Shown here: positions 50,204 through 59,031 of the stretch, in pieces
How the letters are laid out: each line of letters opens with the position of its first letter
How positions within the stretch are numbered: the stretch's first letter is position 1
From: an uncultured Verrucomicrobiota bacterium
GTDB taxonomy: Bacteria; Verrucomicrobiota; Verrucomicrobiia; Verrucomicrobiales; Verrucomicrobiaceae
Reading direction: 5' to 3'
NCBI GenBank assembly: GCA_903838675.1
Contig: CAILZI010000126.1
Span: 1 to 64,000, forward strand
DNA: 64,000 bases
Notes under the pieces: model-generated
What the model was told of the DNA's origin: nothing
The model's database searches: none
What the model saw: only the letters and a program-made list of their open reading frames with translations
Program-made: the position numbers and the translations under genes

Positions 50204-51373
50204 GTGATCTACCTCGACGCCAACGCCACCACGCCGGTCGATCCAGCAGTGCTGGAAGCGATGCTGCCGTTTCTGCGCGAGCACTACGCCAATCCCGCCG
50301 CCAGCTATGCTGGTGGGCGCCGGGCACGCCGTGCCATCGAGCAAGCGCGTGCCCAGGTGGCAGCCCTGCTGGGTGCCCAATCGGGCGAGATCACCTTCAC
50401 CAGCGGTGGCACCGAATCTATCAATGCCGTGCATGCCTCCGTACGCGCCCTGTGGCCGGAGAAGCCGGAGCTCATCATCACTGGCACGGAGCACGCGGCC
50501 GTCCTCGAATCAGCCCGGCGCTGGCAGGCTCAGGGAGGCAAGGTCACCACAGCCCCGGTGCATTCTGATGGCCGGGTGGATCTCAATGCCTTGCAATCTC
50601 TTCTTAGACCAGGGGTCACTGCACTCGTCTCCATCATGTGGGCCAACAACGAGACCGGTGTCATTGCCCCCATGCATGAAATCGTCACAATGGCTCACGC
50701 TGCTGGTGCGCTAGTGCACACGGATGCGGTTCAGGCGGCGGGTAAAATTCACCTGGATGTGCAGACGACGCCGATCGATTTCCTCAGCCTGAGCGGACAC
50801 AAGATGCATGCACCGAAGGGCATCGGCGCGCTCTATGTCAGCCAGCGTGCGCGTTTTGCGCCGCTGCTTGTGGGCGGAGGTCAGGAAAGCGAAAGACGCG
50901 GTGGCACCGAAAATGTGCCCGGCATCGTCGCCCTAGGCAAAGCCGCCGATTTCGCCGGTCAGCATCTCGCAGACGGCACCAAGGCCCGCATCAAAGCCTT
51001 GCGCGACCGTTTCGAGCACCTCGTCCACGCTGCACTGCCCGAGATACGCATTCACGGTTGCCCGACGCACCGTCTGCACACCACCAGTTCATTCTGCCTG
51101 CCTGAAATCGATGCCGCCGGCATGCTCATCCTGCTGGATCAGGCGGGGATCGCCTGCTCTGCGGGTTCCGCCTGTCACACCGCTGCGCTGCATGCCTCAC
51201 ATGTGCTGGAGGCGATGGATGTCAGCGCCCGTGATGCAGCCTGCACACTGCGTTTCTCCTTCAGCAGGTTAAACACCAAGGCCGAAGCAGAAGCTGCTGC
51301 GCATGCGGTGATTGAATCTGTTCACAAAATGCGTGAGGCACAGGGCTGTGAACTCGCCGTGATCTGCCACTGA
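50204..51373 (+). CDS. Cysteine desulfurase (NifS/IscS-like)
   Basis: A GTG start at 50204 (GTGATCTACCTCGACGCC), 389 residues. A PLP enzyme: IYLDANATTPVDP at the N-terminus, TEHAAVLES, Lys in LSLSGHKMHAPKGIGAL that binds PLP, RRGGTENVPGIVALGKA, and the persulfide Cys in GIACSAGSACH. It supplies sulfur for Fe-S clusters or thiolated tRNA. Neither iscU/sufE nor mnmA is adjacent, so the pathway cannot be assigned. NifS is closer by length than SufS. Confidence 0.92.
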   Translation: MIYLDANATTPVDPAVLEAMLPFLREHYANPAASYAGGRRARRAIEQARAQVAALLGAQSGEITFTSGGTESINAVHASVRALWPEKPELIITGTEHAAVLESARRWQAQGGKVTTAPVHSDGRVDLNALQSLLRPGVTALVSIMWANNETGVIAPMHEIVTMAHAAGALVHTDAVQAAGKIHLDVQTTPIDFLSLSGHKMHAPKGIGALYVSQRARFAPLLVGGGQESERRGGTENVPGIVALGKAADFAGQHLADGTKARIKALRDRFEHLVHAALPEIRIHGCPTHRLHTTSSFCLPEIDAAGMLILLDQAGIACSAGSACHTAALHASHVLEAMDVSARDAACTLRFSFSRLNTKAEAEAAAHAVIESVHKMREAQGCELAVICH

Positions 51374-51394
51374 TTTTCCACCAACCCCACCACC

Positions 51395-51853
51395 ATGAAA
51401 CCCAGCCCCATTTTGCTTTTGCTTATGTTCGCCATACTGTTCCCCGCCTGCAGCGGGGAAGGATGGCGCAAGGTCTTTACATCCCCCACGCTCACGTTGA
51501 ACTACGACGACTTCGGTCCTGAACATGCAGCTTCCAAGTTCCTGGGACCACGCGGTGCCAAGACGGTCATTGTTGCCCATTACGGCTTTAACCACATCAC
51601 GCCTTCAGCGCCTGAGGATGTGCGCTACGTCAATGTGCTCCAGAGCATGAACTTCCTGCGCGATGAGGTCCGCAGCCTGCCACCCACAGCTGCCAATGAA
51701 CCCCTGCGCCAGCGCCTGCGCACGACCTATGCCCGGCTCTACCCGCTGCAGCTGCAGCGCTACACCTCCATGCTGAATTCTTCCTTTGCGATTCCTGCAA
51801 ACGGCATGAATCGCAGGCTCATGCTTCCGGCCCTGCCGCCGCCGGAGATTTGA
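51395..51853 (+). CDS. Small putative lipoprotein
   Basis: A 152-residue protein. The N-terminal hydrophobic stretch ILLLLMFAILFPACSGE has a Cys at the expected position, so it may be a lipoprotein, although the lipobox (FPAC) is atypical. The body has VIVAHYGFNHITPSAPEDVRYVNVLQSMNFLRDEVR and an Arg-rich helix. No family is recognised. It starts 21 bp after the desulfurase stop and may share its operon. Confidence 0.65.
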   Translation: MKPSPILLLLMFAILFPACSGEGWRKVFTSPTLTLNYDDFGPEHAASKFLGPRGAKTVIVAHYGFNHITPSAPEDVRYVNVLQSMNFLRDEVRSLPPTAANEPLRQRLRTTYARLYPLQLQRYTSMLNSSFAIPANGMNRRLMLPALPPPEI

Positions 51854-51908
51854 AGTCTCCTGATGAGTGATTGAGAATCCAACATCCAACGACTAAGCAT
51901 TCAGCCTC

Positions 51909-52376
51909 ATGGCCCACCGCTTCACCTGCATCGAACGCGTCCAGTTCTCCGACACCGACATGGCTGGCATCGTCCATTTCTCCAATTTCTTCAGGTACAT
52001 GGAGCGCGTGGAGCATGCCTTTTTCCGCAGCCTTGGATTCTCCATCGTCGATAAACCTGTGGAAGGTGAGGAGCGCGTCGGCTGGCCACGCGTACACGCC
52101 TCTTGTGACTACATGGCCCCGCTGCGTGTCGAGGAGGAGTTTGAATGCGAACTTCTCGTGGAAGAAGTCCGCAGCAAGGTCATCCGCCATTTCATCCGCT
52201 TTTGGAAGCTGGACGGCACTCTGGCCGCTGAAGGCCGCATCACCGCCGCCTGCGTGCGCAAAGACCGCGAGACCGGCCAGATGAAGGCCGTTGTGATCCC
52301 CCAGCGCTTCCGCGACAAGATCGAGGCCGCGCCACCGGAGCTGCTCAAGCGGCCTGACCGGAGCCAACCAGCATAA
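51909..52376 (+). CDS. Acyl-CoA thioesterase (YbgC/4HBT hotdog family)
   Basis: A 155-residue hotdog-fold protein. The motif FSDTDMAGIVHFSNFFRYMERVEHAFFR contains the conserved Asp of the 4HBT/YbgC active site. The rest, including DYMAPLRVEEEFECELLVEEV, follows the fold. Likely hydrolysis of short acyl-CoAs or acyl-ACPs. No tol-pal genes are adjacent, so the classical YbgC context is missing. Confidence 0.9.
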   Translation: MAHRFTCIERVQFSDTDMAGIVHFSNFFRYMERVEHAFFRSLGFSIVDKPVEGEERVGWPRVHASCDYMAPLRVEEEFECELLVEEVRSKVIRHFIRFWKLDGTLAAEGRITAACVRKDRETGQMKAVVIPQRFRDKIEAAPPELLKRPDRSQPA

Positions 52377-52379
52377 TCC

Positions 52380-52838
52380 ATGCTTCAAGACTTCAGCCAA
52401 ATAGCGTCCGTTATATTTAAGCCATTGTGCGCAAAATATAACCTCCAGATGGATTGCTCCGAGTTGGATAGTGTAATTGCATTTAACGACGCATTTGCTT
52501 TGGACATCTGCCACGATAATTACGGCGGGTTCATCTATTACATGCCGATGAATTCAGACCGGTTGGTTGGATTGGACCTCATATCGTTTTTGGCGATCAC
52601 TCGAAGGTTCATTTTTGCCTCACACGCTCAGCCCCCCGTTTCGTATCGTGAAAAAATTACTCAAGGGCTGGAGAATTCCGCGCTGACCTTGAATGTCGTT
52701 GGTAAAGACATTCTGCGTGGGGAAACCCAATGGATAAACAACCCTCACGCAAAATTTCAGCCGTTTAACAATGAGAGCCTCAGGATCAAACTGCATGAGC
52801 TCGGACTAAGATACCAGTCAAGAACGACGGTTCTATAA
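52380..52838 (+). CDS. AT-rich orphan hypothetical protein
   Basis: A 152-residue protein that I do not recognise. It has no signal peptide or membrane helix. The composition differs from the surrounding genes: it uses AT-rich codons such as ATA, TTT and AAT and is low in Ala and Arg. The sequence has DICHDNYGGFIYYMPMNSDRLVGLDLISFLA and a hydrophilic C-terminus. Size and composition recall small immunity-type or accessory proteins, but this is only a resemblance. It begins 3 bp after the thioesterase stop, so it is probably translated from the same mRNA. Confidence 0.6.
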   Translation: MLQDFSQIASVIFKPLCAKYNLQMDCSELDSVIAFNDAFALDICHDNYGGFIYYMPMNSDRLVGLDLISFLAITRRFIFASHAQPPVSYREKITQGLENSALTLNVVGKDILRGETQWINNPHAKFQPFNNESLRIKLHELGLRYQSRTTVL

Positions 52839-52981
52839 TGCTTTCCGTCGGGATTACCGGGACGGAGTGGGTTCCAAACATATACAAAAAGTGAACAAAG
52901 CCGTTGTGAGAGGCGTTCTCCAAAGGCAATTCATTGTCTCCCTCCCCAACTCTTGTGAACTCCCAACCCCAAACCAAAATC

Positions 52982-53548
52982 ATGCAGACCTGGCTCATTT
53001 ACGCTCTCCTCACCGTGCTCTCCTGGGGCGTCTATGGTGTCATCCTTCATGCCGCGCGCTCCAAGATGCCCATGGGTGCTGAAACCCCCAATGCCAGCCT
53101 CAAGGCCTTCCTGTTTGTCTGCATCGCCTACGCTCTCATTGGCATCGTGGCGGCGCTCGTGCTGAAAGCCCGGGGCACCAACTGGAGTTTCACGGGTGAA
53201 ACGGGCAACGGCATTCCGCTCAGCCTTGTGGCCGGCATGGCGGGCGCTCTGGGTGCGCTCACACTGGTCCTCGCCCTCGGCGCGGCTGCCACACCCATCA
53301 TCAAAGGCGGCTTCGGTGTCGCTGCAGCAGCGGCAGTCATGCCCATTGTCTTCGCGGGTGCTCCCGTCATCAACACCATCACGGCCATGCTGATGCATCC
53401 GCCGGAAGGCGGCTTCAAATCCCTGCCCATTCCATTCATCATTGGTTGTGTCATGGCCGCAGGCGGGGCCTTCCTGGTGGCCAAATACGCTCCATCCAAC
53501 ACCGGTGGTGCAGCACACCCTCCCGCAGCAGCCTCCAAGCCACATTGA
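52982..53548 (+). CDS. DMT/EamA-like small membrane protein
   Basis: The start is the ATG at 52982 (MQTWLIYALLTVLSWGVYGV...), 188 residues. The ORF-track start at 52934 adds 16 polar residues. It has about five hydrophobic segments, including a Gly/Ala-rich stretch (GMAGALGALTLVLALGAA and GGFGVAAAAAVMPIVFAG), recalling one half of a DMT/EamA transporter. Its C-terminal tail is Pro/Ala-rich. Transport activity is plausible. The substrate is unknown. Confidence 0.75.
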   Translation: MQTWLIYALLTVLSWGVYGVILHAARSKMPMGAETPNASLKAFLFVCIAYALIGIVAALVLKARGTNWSFTGETGNGIPLSLVAGMAGALGALTLVLALGAAATPIIKGGFGVAAAAAVMPIVFAGAPVINTITAMLMHPPEGGFKSLPIPFIIGCVMAAGGAFLVAKYAPSNTGGAAHPPAAASKPH

Positions 53549-53549
53549 G

Positions 53550-54242
53550 ATGGCACGCCTGCTCCTTTTTGACATCGATGGCACGTTGATCGACAGCCAT
53601 GGCGCTGGTGGTGCTGCGATTCTCGACGCGGCTGAAGAACACTTCGGCATTCAGCGTGAGCATTTGCCGCCGCTCCAGCTTGCCGGGGCCACCGACCCCG
53701 CGATTGCGATGGATGTGTTTGGCCACGTGAACCGCAGCCACTCGCCGGAGGAAGTCATCGCGTTTCTTGACCGCTATCTGTCCCACCTGCAGCGCCGACT
53801 GCAGGCCCCGGACTTCAGCGGCTACACCCTGCCCGGTGTGACGCAACTGCTGCAAGCCCTGCGCGGCGAAAGCGAAGCGCACCTAGGCCTGCTCACCGGC
53901 AACGTGCGCCGCGGCGCGGTGATCAAGCTTTCGCGCCACGGCATTTACGAGCATTTCATCGAAGGCGGCTTTGGCAGTGATCATCATGACCGCAACCAAC
54001 TCGGCCCCGTGGCTCTGCAACGCATGCAGAATGCCACTGGCACGACTTACGACATCGCCGACGTCATCGTCATCGGCGACACTCCGAAGGACATCCGCTG
54101 CGCCGAGGCCTTTGGTGCCAAATGTCTTGCCGTGGCCACCGGACAGTATTCCCATGCTGAATTGAGCGCCCTGAATCCCTGGCGCTGCGTCGAATCGTTT
54201 GCCGATGTGCCGGCCATCGTCGAGCTGCTGCTGCGCGACTGA
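53550..54242 (+). CDS. HAD-superfamily hydrolase, phosphoglycolate phosphatase-like
   Basis: The start is the ATG at 53550 (MARLLLFDIDGTLIDSHG...), 230 residues. HAD motifs: DIDGTLIDS (nucleophile Asp), LLTGNVRRG (Thr motif II), and VIGDTPKDIRCAEAFGAKCLAVATG (motif IV). The cap domain (about 15-80) is helical, as in Gph-like C1 caps. It would hydrolyse a small phosphate ester. The ORF overlaps neither neighbour, with only 1 bp to the upstream gene. Confidence 0.9.
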   Translation: MARLLLFDIDGTLIDSHGAGGAAILDAAEEHFGIQREHLPPLQLAGATDPAIAMDVFGHVNRSHSPEEVIAFLDRYLSHLQRRLQAPDFSGYTLPGVTQLLQALRGESEAHLGLLTGNVRRGAVIKLSRHGIYEHFIEGGFGSDHHDRNQLGPVALQRMQNATGTTYDIADVIVIGDTPKDIRCAEAFGAKCLAVATGQYSHAELSALNPWRCVESFADVPAIVELLLRD

Positions 54243-54248
54243 TCTCTC

Positions 54249-55175
54249 ATGAGCAACACCTCTGACGCCACGCGTGCCATGCGGCTCTCGCTCGCTGTGG
54301 GATTCCTGATGCTCGTGCTCAAAATGGGGGCGTATGTACTGACCGGCTCGGCGGCGATCCTTGGCGATGCAGCGGAGTCCGTCGTGCACGTCGCCGCCGT
54401 GATGTTTGCCACCTTCAGCCTCGGCCTACTGCACAAACCGGCGGACACTGATCATCCGTACGGCCACAGCAAGATCGCGTTCTTCTCTGCGGGGATCGAA
54501 GGCGGGCTGATCATCCTTGCCGCCTTGTTCATCATCTATGAATCGGTGCGCCGCCTGCTGCTGCACCTGCCGCCCGCCAATTTGGACCAAGGCCTGGCGC
54601 TAACCGCGCTGACGATCGGCATCAATGCCGTGCTCGGCACGTATCTCATCCGCACAGGAAAAAAACAAGGTTCCCTGATTCTTGAATCCAACGGCAAACA
54701 CGTTTTCACCGATGTGTGGACCAGCCTCGGTGCCATCGTGGGACTGGGCCTCGTCGCCTTGACCGGCTGGCACAGCTGGGATTCGATCTGCGGGCTCCTC
54801 ATGGCCGCCAACATCATCTGGACCGGCTACGGCCTGATGCGCCAGAGCGTCGGCGGCCTCATGGATACCGCCGATCCGAAACTGAATGCTGTACTGGATG
54901 CCGCGCTGCGCCGTGAAACTGAAAAGCACGGCCTCCAGTTTCATGCGTTGCGCCATCGAGATGCCGGCGAGATGCACTACGTCGAAGTTCACCTCCTGTT
55001 CGCCGACGACATCATGCTGCGCGACGCACACCGCATCGCCACTGAGATCGAAACCGCCGTGCAAGACAGCGTGGAAAATCCTGTGCTCATCACCACGCAT
55101 CTTGAATGTCAGGGTGATCATGATGAACTGCATCAGCATGGTGAGGCCAGCGATCCGCACCGCATCCGCGCATGA
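54249..55175 (+). CDS. Cation diffusion facilitator (CDF) transporter
   Basis: A 308-residue CDF protein with about six helices and a C-terminal cytoplasmic metal-binding domain (FHALRHRDAGEMHYVEVHLLF, ending with His-rich HHDELHQHGE-like residues). In helix 2 the metal-site region is GDAAESVVHV, an ExxxH arrangement in place of the common HxxxD/DxxxD. Helix 5 has HVFTDVWTSLG. It probably exports Zn2+, Fe2+ or a similar ion. It overlaps birA by 4 bp (ATGA). Confidence 0.9.
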   Translation: MSNTSDATRAMRLSLAVGFLMLVLKMGAYVLTGSAAILGDAAESVVHVAAVMFATFSLGLLHKPADTDHPYGHSKIAFFSAGIEGGLIILAALFIIYESVRRLLLHLPPANLDQGLALTALTIGINAVLGTYLIRTGKKQGSLILESNGKHVFTDVWTSLGAIVGLGLVALTGWHSWDSICGLLMAANIIWTGYGLMRQSVGGLMDTADPKLNAVLDAALRRETEKHGLQFHALRHRDAGEMHYVEVHLLFADDIMLRDAHRIATEIETAVQDSVENPVLITTHLECQGDHDELHQHGEASDPHRIRA

Positions 55176-55942
55176 TCCCGCTTGATGCCAGCGCGCTGCA
55201 TGACGACACGCTGCCATGGCACGTCACGGTGGTGGATGAGGTGGGCTCCACCAGCGACTGGCTCAAACAAAACGCCGCAGATCTACCTGTCGGCACCGTG
55301 GTCTTCACCGAATCACAAACCGCTGGCCGGGGCCGGCGGGACAACCGCTGGATCGCCCCACGCGGCAGGGATTTGATGTTCTCGATGCTGCTGAAGCCTG
55401 CGGCCCCGATGGAGAAGTGGCCGCGTATCACCACCCTGGCGGCGCTCGCCATCTGCAAGGCGATTGAAATGGAACTGCCGCTGAAGCCGAGCATCAAGTG
55501 GCCCAACGATGTTTATTTGAGCGACCGAAAAGTCAGCGGCCTGCTCGCAGAAACTGTTTCAACCCCGACCGGCATCCATCTTGTGCTGGGCATTGGTTTG
55601 AATGTGAACACCCTCGATTTCCCCAGCGAACTGTCCGCCACATCGCTGCTGCAGCAACTGCAGCCAGCTTCGATTCTCGAGATTGACCGAAACTCGCTCG
55701 CCCACCGGCTGCTGACCGCCCTGCATGCCGAATTTCAATGTCTTGAAGACGATTTCAGCGCCTCAATAGCGGAAGTTCGCGAACGCAGCTGGCTCAAAGG
55801 CCGCCAAATCCGTGCCCGGGCACCGCAGGGAGAGGTTTTCGGTCGTGTGCTCGATTTGAATGAGGAAGGCCACCTCATCCTTGAATTTCCCGATGGCAGC
55901 ACTCACACACTGACAAGTGCCGATGAGGTCAGGCGGGTCTAA
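55172..55942 (+). CDS. birA: Biotin--[acetyl-CoA-carboxylase] ligase
   Basis: A 256-residue monofunctional biotin ligase without the N-terminal DNA-binding domain. Key motifs are STSDWLKQ, the biotinyl-AMP loop ESQTAGRGRRDNRW, SIKWPNDVYLSDRKVSGLLAE and GIGLNVN. The C-terminal SH3-like domain is present. It biotinylates the AccB subunit of acetyl-CoA carboxylase. Without the HTH it cannot act as a repressor like E. coli BirA. Confidence 0.95.
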   Translation: MIPLDASALHDDTLPWHVTVVDEVGSTSDWLKQNAADLPVGTVVFTESQTAGRGRRDNRWIAPRGRDLMFSMLLKPAAPMEKWPRITTLAALAICKAIEMELPLKPSIKWPNDVYLSDRKVSGLLAETVSTPTGIHLVLGIGLNVNTLDFPSELSATSLLQQLQPASILEIDRNSLAHRLLTALHAEFQCLEDDFSASIAEVRERSWLKGRQIRARAPQGEVFGRVLDLNEEGHLILEFPDGSTHTLTSADEVRRV

Positions 55943-55950
55943 TTCCCCGT

Positions 55951-55975
55951 TCGACTTTCGCCATTCGGCATTCAA
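55951..55975 (+). repeat. CATTCGGCATTC repeat tract before argS
   Basis: TTCGCCATTCGGCATTCAAAAT lies immediately upstream of the argS ATG. It matches the degenerate pattern CATTCGNCATTCANAT also seen at 60675-60708, 63121-63142 and 24942-24955. Confidence 0.45.
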
Positions 55976-55986
55976 AATGCGCGCCC

Positions 55987-57738
55987 ATGTTTCGCGCCCT
56001 CCTCACGTCCCGTCTCCAGGCAGCCTTCACCGCCGCCGGCATTGATCTGCCTGAAGGCTTCACCCCCGGTGTCGTCATCGCATCAGACACTCGATTTGGC
56101 GACTACCAGAGCAATGCGGCGATGATTCTGGCCAAGCAGCTCAAGACGAATCCGCGCGCCCTAGCTGAGCAGATCAAGGCCGCGCTCAAGGTCGAAGACC
56201 TGTGTGAGAAAATCACCGTGGACGGCCCAGGCTTCCTGAACCTCACGCTCAGCGCCGCCGCTCTAGCCCAAAGGCTCTCCGTCATTGTCAAAGATGACCA
56301 TGTGGGCGTGCCCCAGGTGGAGAAAGCAAAAACCATCGTGGTCGATTTTTCCGCACCCAACATCGCCAAGCCGATGCATGTGGGGCACATCCGCAGCACC
56401 TTCATCGGCGACTCACTGGCCCGTGTGGCGCGCTTTATCGGTCACAAGGTCATCACCGACAACCATGTGGGCGACTGGGGCACGCAGTTTGGCATGATCA
56501 TCCATGGCTGGAAGACGCAGCTCGATCAGTCCAAGCTCAAAGCGGACCCGATTCATGAACTCGTCAGCGTTTACAAGGCCGTGAATGCCGCCGCAAAAGC
56601 AGACGAAGCTGTGCTTGAAATCTGCAAGGGCGAGCTCGTGAAGCTGCAGCAGGGCGATGCCGAAAACCTTGGCATCTGGAAGGAGTGCGTGCGACTCACC
56701 CTCGAACAGCTCGAAAAAGTGTACGGTGCGCTCGACATCAAGTTCGACCACTACCTGGGCGAGAGTTTCTACAATGACGCCCTGGCTCCGCTAGTGGCAG
56801 AGATGCTGAACCAAGGTATCGCCACAATCAGCGAAGGTGCCACGGTGGTCTTCAGCGACGGCAGCGTTAAGCCTGAAAACGATCCTTTCCTGATTCGCGA
56901 CAAGGACGAATGGAAGCCCGCGCCCTGCATCATCCGCAAAGGTGACGGCGGCTACCTCTATGCGACCACCGACCTCGCCACCATCGACTACCGTGTGAAG
57001 GAATGGCAGGCTGACGAAATCTGGTATGTCGTCGGCGCACCCCAGCAGCTGCACTTCCGCCAGGTCTTCTCCGCCGCGCAACGTCGTGGTATCACCACGA
57101 AGATGATCCACATCGCCTTCGGCAGCATCCTTGGCCCTGACGGCAAGATGTTCAAAACCCGCAGTGGTGAGACTGTGGGACTGCTGGAGGTCATCGATGA
57201 AGCCATCGAGCGCGCCCGCGCCGCAGCCGATGAAAAAGAGCAGGGCCTTAGCGATGCCGAGAAAGACGAGATCGCCCGCATCATCGGCGGAGGTTCCGTC
57301 AAATACGCCGAACTGAGCCAGAACCGCCTCACCGACTACAAATTCAGCTGGGACAAGATGCTCTCGCTGCAAGGCAACACTGCGCCCTACCTCATCAACG
57401 CCTACGTCCGAACCCGCGCCATCTTCCGCAAACTCGATGGTGCTGTCGCGCTCACCGACGACCTCGCAATCACCGAGCCCGCCGAGCGTGCGCTAGCCAT
57501 GAAGCTGGCCCAGTTCGCCGAAAATGCTCACGACATTCTCGACGACCATCGTCCAAATCTGCTCGCGAATTACCTCTACGAACTCGCGGACACCTACCAC
57601 AGCTTCTACGAAGCCTGTCATGTCCTCCGCTCCGAAGGCACGGCCCGCAACACACGCCTGACGCTTTGTGAAGCCACTGGCCGCGTGCTCAAGACAGGCC
57701 TCGGCCTGCTGGGCATTCAGACGACCGAACGGATGTGA
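55987..57738 (+). CDS. argS: Arginyl-tRNA synthetase
   Basis: A 583-residue class Ia synthetase. The N-terminal Add-1-like domain (about 1-115) recognises tRNA, followed by the HIGH motif variant HVGHIRST and the KMSKS-like loop DGKMFKTRSG. The C-terminal anticodon-binding domain ends the protein. It charges tRNA(Arg). A stable hairpin follows the stop codon. Confidence 0.97.
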   Translation: MFRALLTSRLQAAFTAAGIDLPEGFTPGVVIASDTRFGDYQSNAAMILAKQLKTNPRALAEQIKAALKVEDLCEKITVDGPGFLNLTLSAAALAQRLSVIVKDDHVGVPQVEKAKTIVVDFSAPNIAKPMHVGHIRSTFIGDSLARVARFIGHKVITDNHVGDWGTQFGMIIHGWKTQLDQSKLKADPIHELVSVYKAVNAAAKADEAVLEICKGELVKLQQGDAENLGIWKECVRLTLEQLEKVYGALDIKFDHYLGESFYNDALAPLVAEMLNQGIATISEGATVVFSDGSVKPENDPFLIRDKDEWKPAPCIIRKGDGGYLYATTDLATIDYRVKEWQADEIWYVVGAPQQLHFRQVFSAAQRRGITTKMIHIAFGSILGPDGKMFKTRSGETVGLLEVIDEAIERARAAADEKEQGLSDAEKDEIARIIGGGSVKYAELSQNRLTDYKFSWDKMLSLQGNTAPYLINAYVRTRAIFRKLDGAVALTDDLAITEPAERALAMKLAQFAENAHDILDDHRPNLLANYLYELADTYHSFYEACHVLRSEGTARNTRLTLCEATGRVLKTGLGLLGIQTTERM

Positions 57739-57746
57739 GTTGGCGA

Positions 57747-57779
57747 ATCAGATTCAAGGTGTGAACACCTTGATCTGAT
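57747..57779 (+). terminator. Long hairpin after argS
   Basis: ATCAGAT and CAAGGTG pair with CACCTTG and ATCTGAT, a 14 bp stem with one bulged T and a TGAA tetraloop, 8 bp after the argS stop. The U-run is missing, so it may act as a transcript-stabilising or bidirectional stop signal. Confidence 0.6.
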
Positions 57780-57949
57780 CAAGCCTTGCGCAGCTTCGCC
57801 GCTGCAATGGCTTCGGCCATGCGTGCCGGTTTGCTCATGGTACAGCCTGGGCTGGAGGGTGGGGCAGGCTTGGGAGCGTTGGGTGGCGGAATGTCCGCCA
57901 TCAGGATGAAGGAACCGACAATAGGAAAAAGATGGCGCTTGATGCTCAT
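57779..57949 (-). CDS. Possible small proline-rich protein
   Basis: A 56-codon ORF (MSIKRHLFPIVGSFILMADIPPPN...) starts at 57949 and ends at the hairpin shared with argS. It has one hydrophobic stretch, a Pro-rich middle and a basic Ala/Lys end. It is convergent with argS in an otherwise gene-free 260 bp interval. There is no family match, and it could be chance. Confidence 0.3.
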   Translation of the reverse strand: MSIKRHLFPIVGSFILMADIPPPNAPKPAPPSSPGCTMSKPARMAEAIAAAKLRKA

Positions 57950-57999
57950 GACGGGCAGAATCATGACGGCCCGCGAGAGTAGCGTCAATCCTCATTCTC

Positions 58000-59031
58000 A
58001 TGAATCCCGCCTCCCAGTTCCGTGCCAGTGCGGCTGCGATCCTGACACCGCTGGATCGCCTGCGCTGGCTTGTATTGAAGCTGCTCGGCCCGCTGGCAAA
58101 GCCTCTGGTGCGCAGGCGTGAACTGCGTGTCATGGCCGCAGGCTGCGCCGTGGTGGGGTTCTCATTGGCCGCCACCTTGATCTCTCCTTTCTGGCTGCTG
58201 GCTCTGGGGCCGGTCGTGCTGGGTGTGCCGCACCTAGTGGCAGATGTGCGTTACCTCGTGCTGCGCCCGGGCTTGCACCGACGCCTCGTTTTATGGCTGC
58301 CAGTGGGCATTCCTTTGCTGCTGGCAGGAACGTCCCGCTTCAGCATGACGAGCGGACTGACGGCGTGCGCGGCGATGGCCTTGCTTGCAACAGGAGCATG
58401 GTCTCGCAAAATGATCGCGCTGACTTTGATCGCTGCCCTCATGGTGGCGGCCTGGTTCGTGGGAGACGTGGCAGCCCTGGTGTTTGCTCATCTGCATAAT
58501 TTCATCGCCATCATGCTCTGGTGGTGCTGGCGGCCACGCTCCGGACAACGGCAGCAGGCCGTGGTGCCGGTGCTGTTTCTCACCGCCTCCGTGATGCTGG
58601 TGATGGGATGGCTGGAACCGTGGGCGCGGGGCTTCGCGTGGCAGCCTGCGGGTCTGGGGCCGGGTTATCATCTTTCGTTTCTGGCTCCGGGCATCGCCGA
58701 GCCGTGGGCGCTCCGGCTGGTGCTGCTGTTTGCCTTCGCGCAATCCGTCCACTACGGAGTCTGGCTGCGCCTGATCCCGGAGGATGACCGGCCGCAGGAA
58801 ACTCCGCGAACCTTCCGCGCCAGCGCACGTGCCCTCACGGCAGATGTCGGCACGCCGCTGATGGTCTTCGTCATCCTGCTCTCGCTGGGCATTGCGCTAT
58901 GGGCGGCGTTTGATCTGACGGCAGCACGGGAAAACTACCTGCGCATGGCGCTGTTTCATGGCTATCTGGAATTGATCGCCGCCACGTGGTTGTTTGTCGA
59001 ACGGCCAGCACGACTGGAGGCCGGCGCATGA
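58000..59031 (+). CDS. Polytopic membrane protein with histidine motifs (Brp/Blh-like topology)
   Basis: A 343-residue protein with about eight membrane helices. Conserved-looking His/Asp motifs lie in or near the membrane: GVPHLVADVRY, HLHNFIAIMLWW, QSVHYGVWLRLIPEDD and LFHGYLELIA. A similar spread of His residues occurs in Brp/Blh carotene dioxygenases, but I see no clear homology. It could also be a new membrane metalloenzyme. A second small membrane protein follows with an ATGA overlap. Confidence 0.7.
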   Translation: MNPASQFRASAAAILTPLDRLRWLVLKLLGPLAKPLVRRRELRVMAAGCAVVGFSLAATLISPFWLLALGPVVLGVPHLVADVRYLVLRPGLHRRLVLWLPVGIPLLLAGTSRFSMTSGLTACAAMALLATGAWSRKMIALTLIAALMVAAWFVGDVAALVFAHLHNFIAIMLWWCWRPRSGQRQQAVVPVLFLTASVMLVMGWLEPWARGFAWQPAGLGPGYHLSFLAPGIAEPWALRLVLLFAFAQSVHYGVWLRLIPEDDRPQETPRTFRASARALTADVGTPLMVFVILLSLGIALWAAFDLTAARENYLRMALFHGYLELIAATWLFVERPARLEAGA

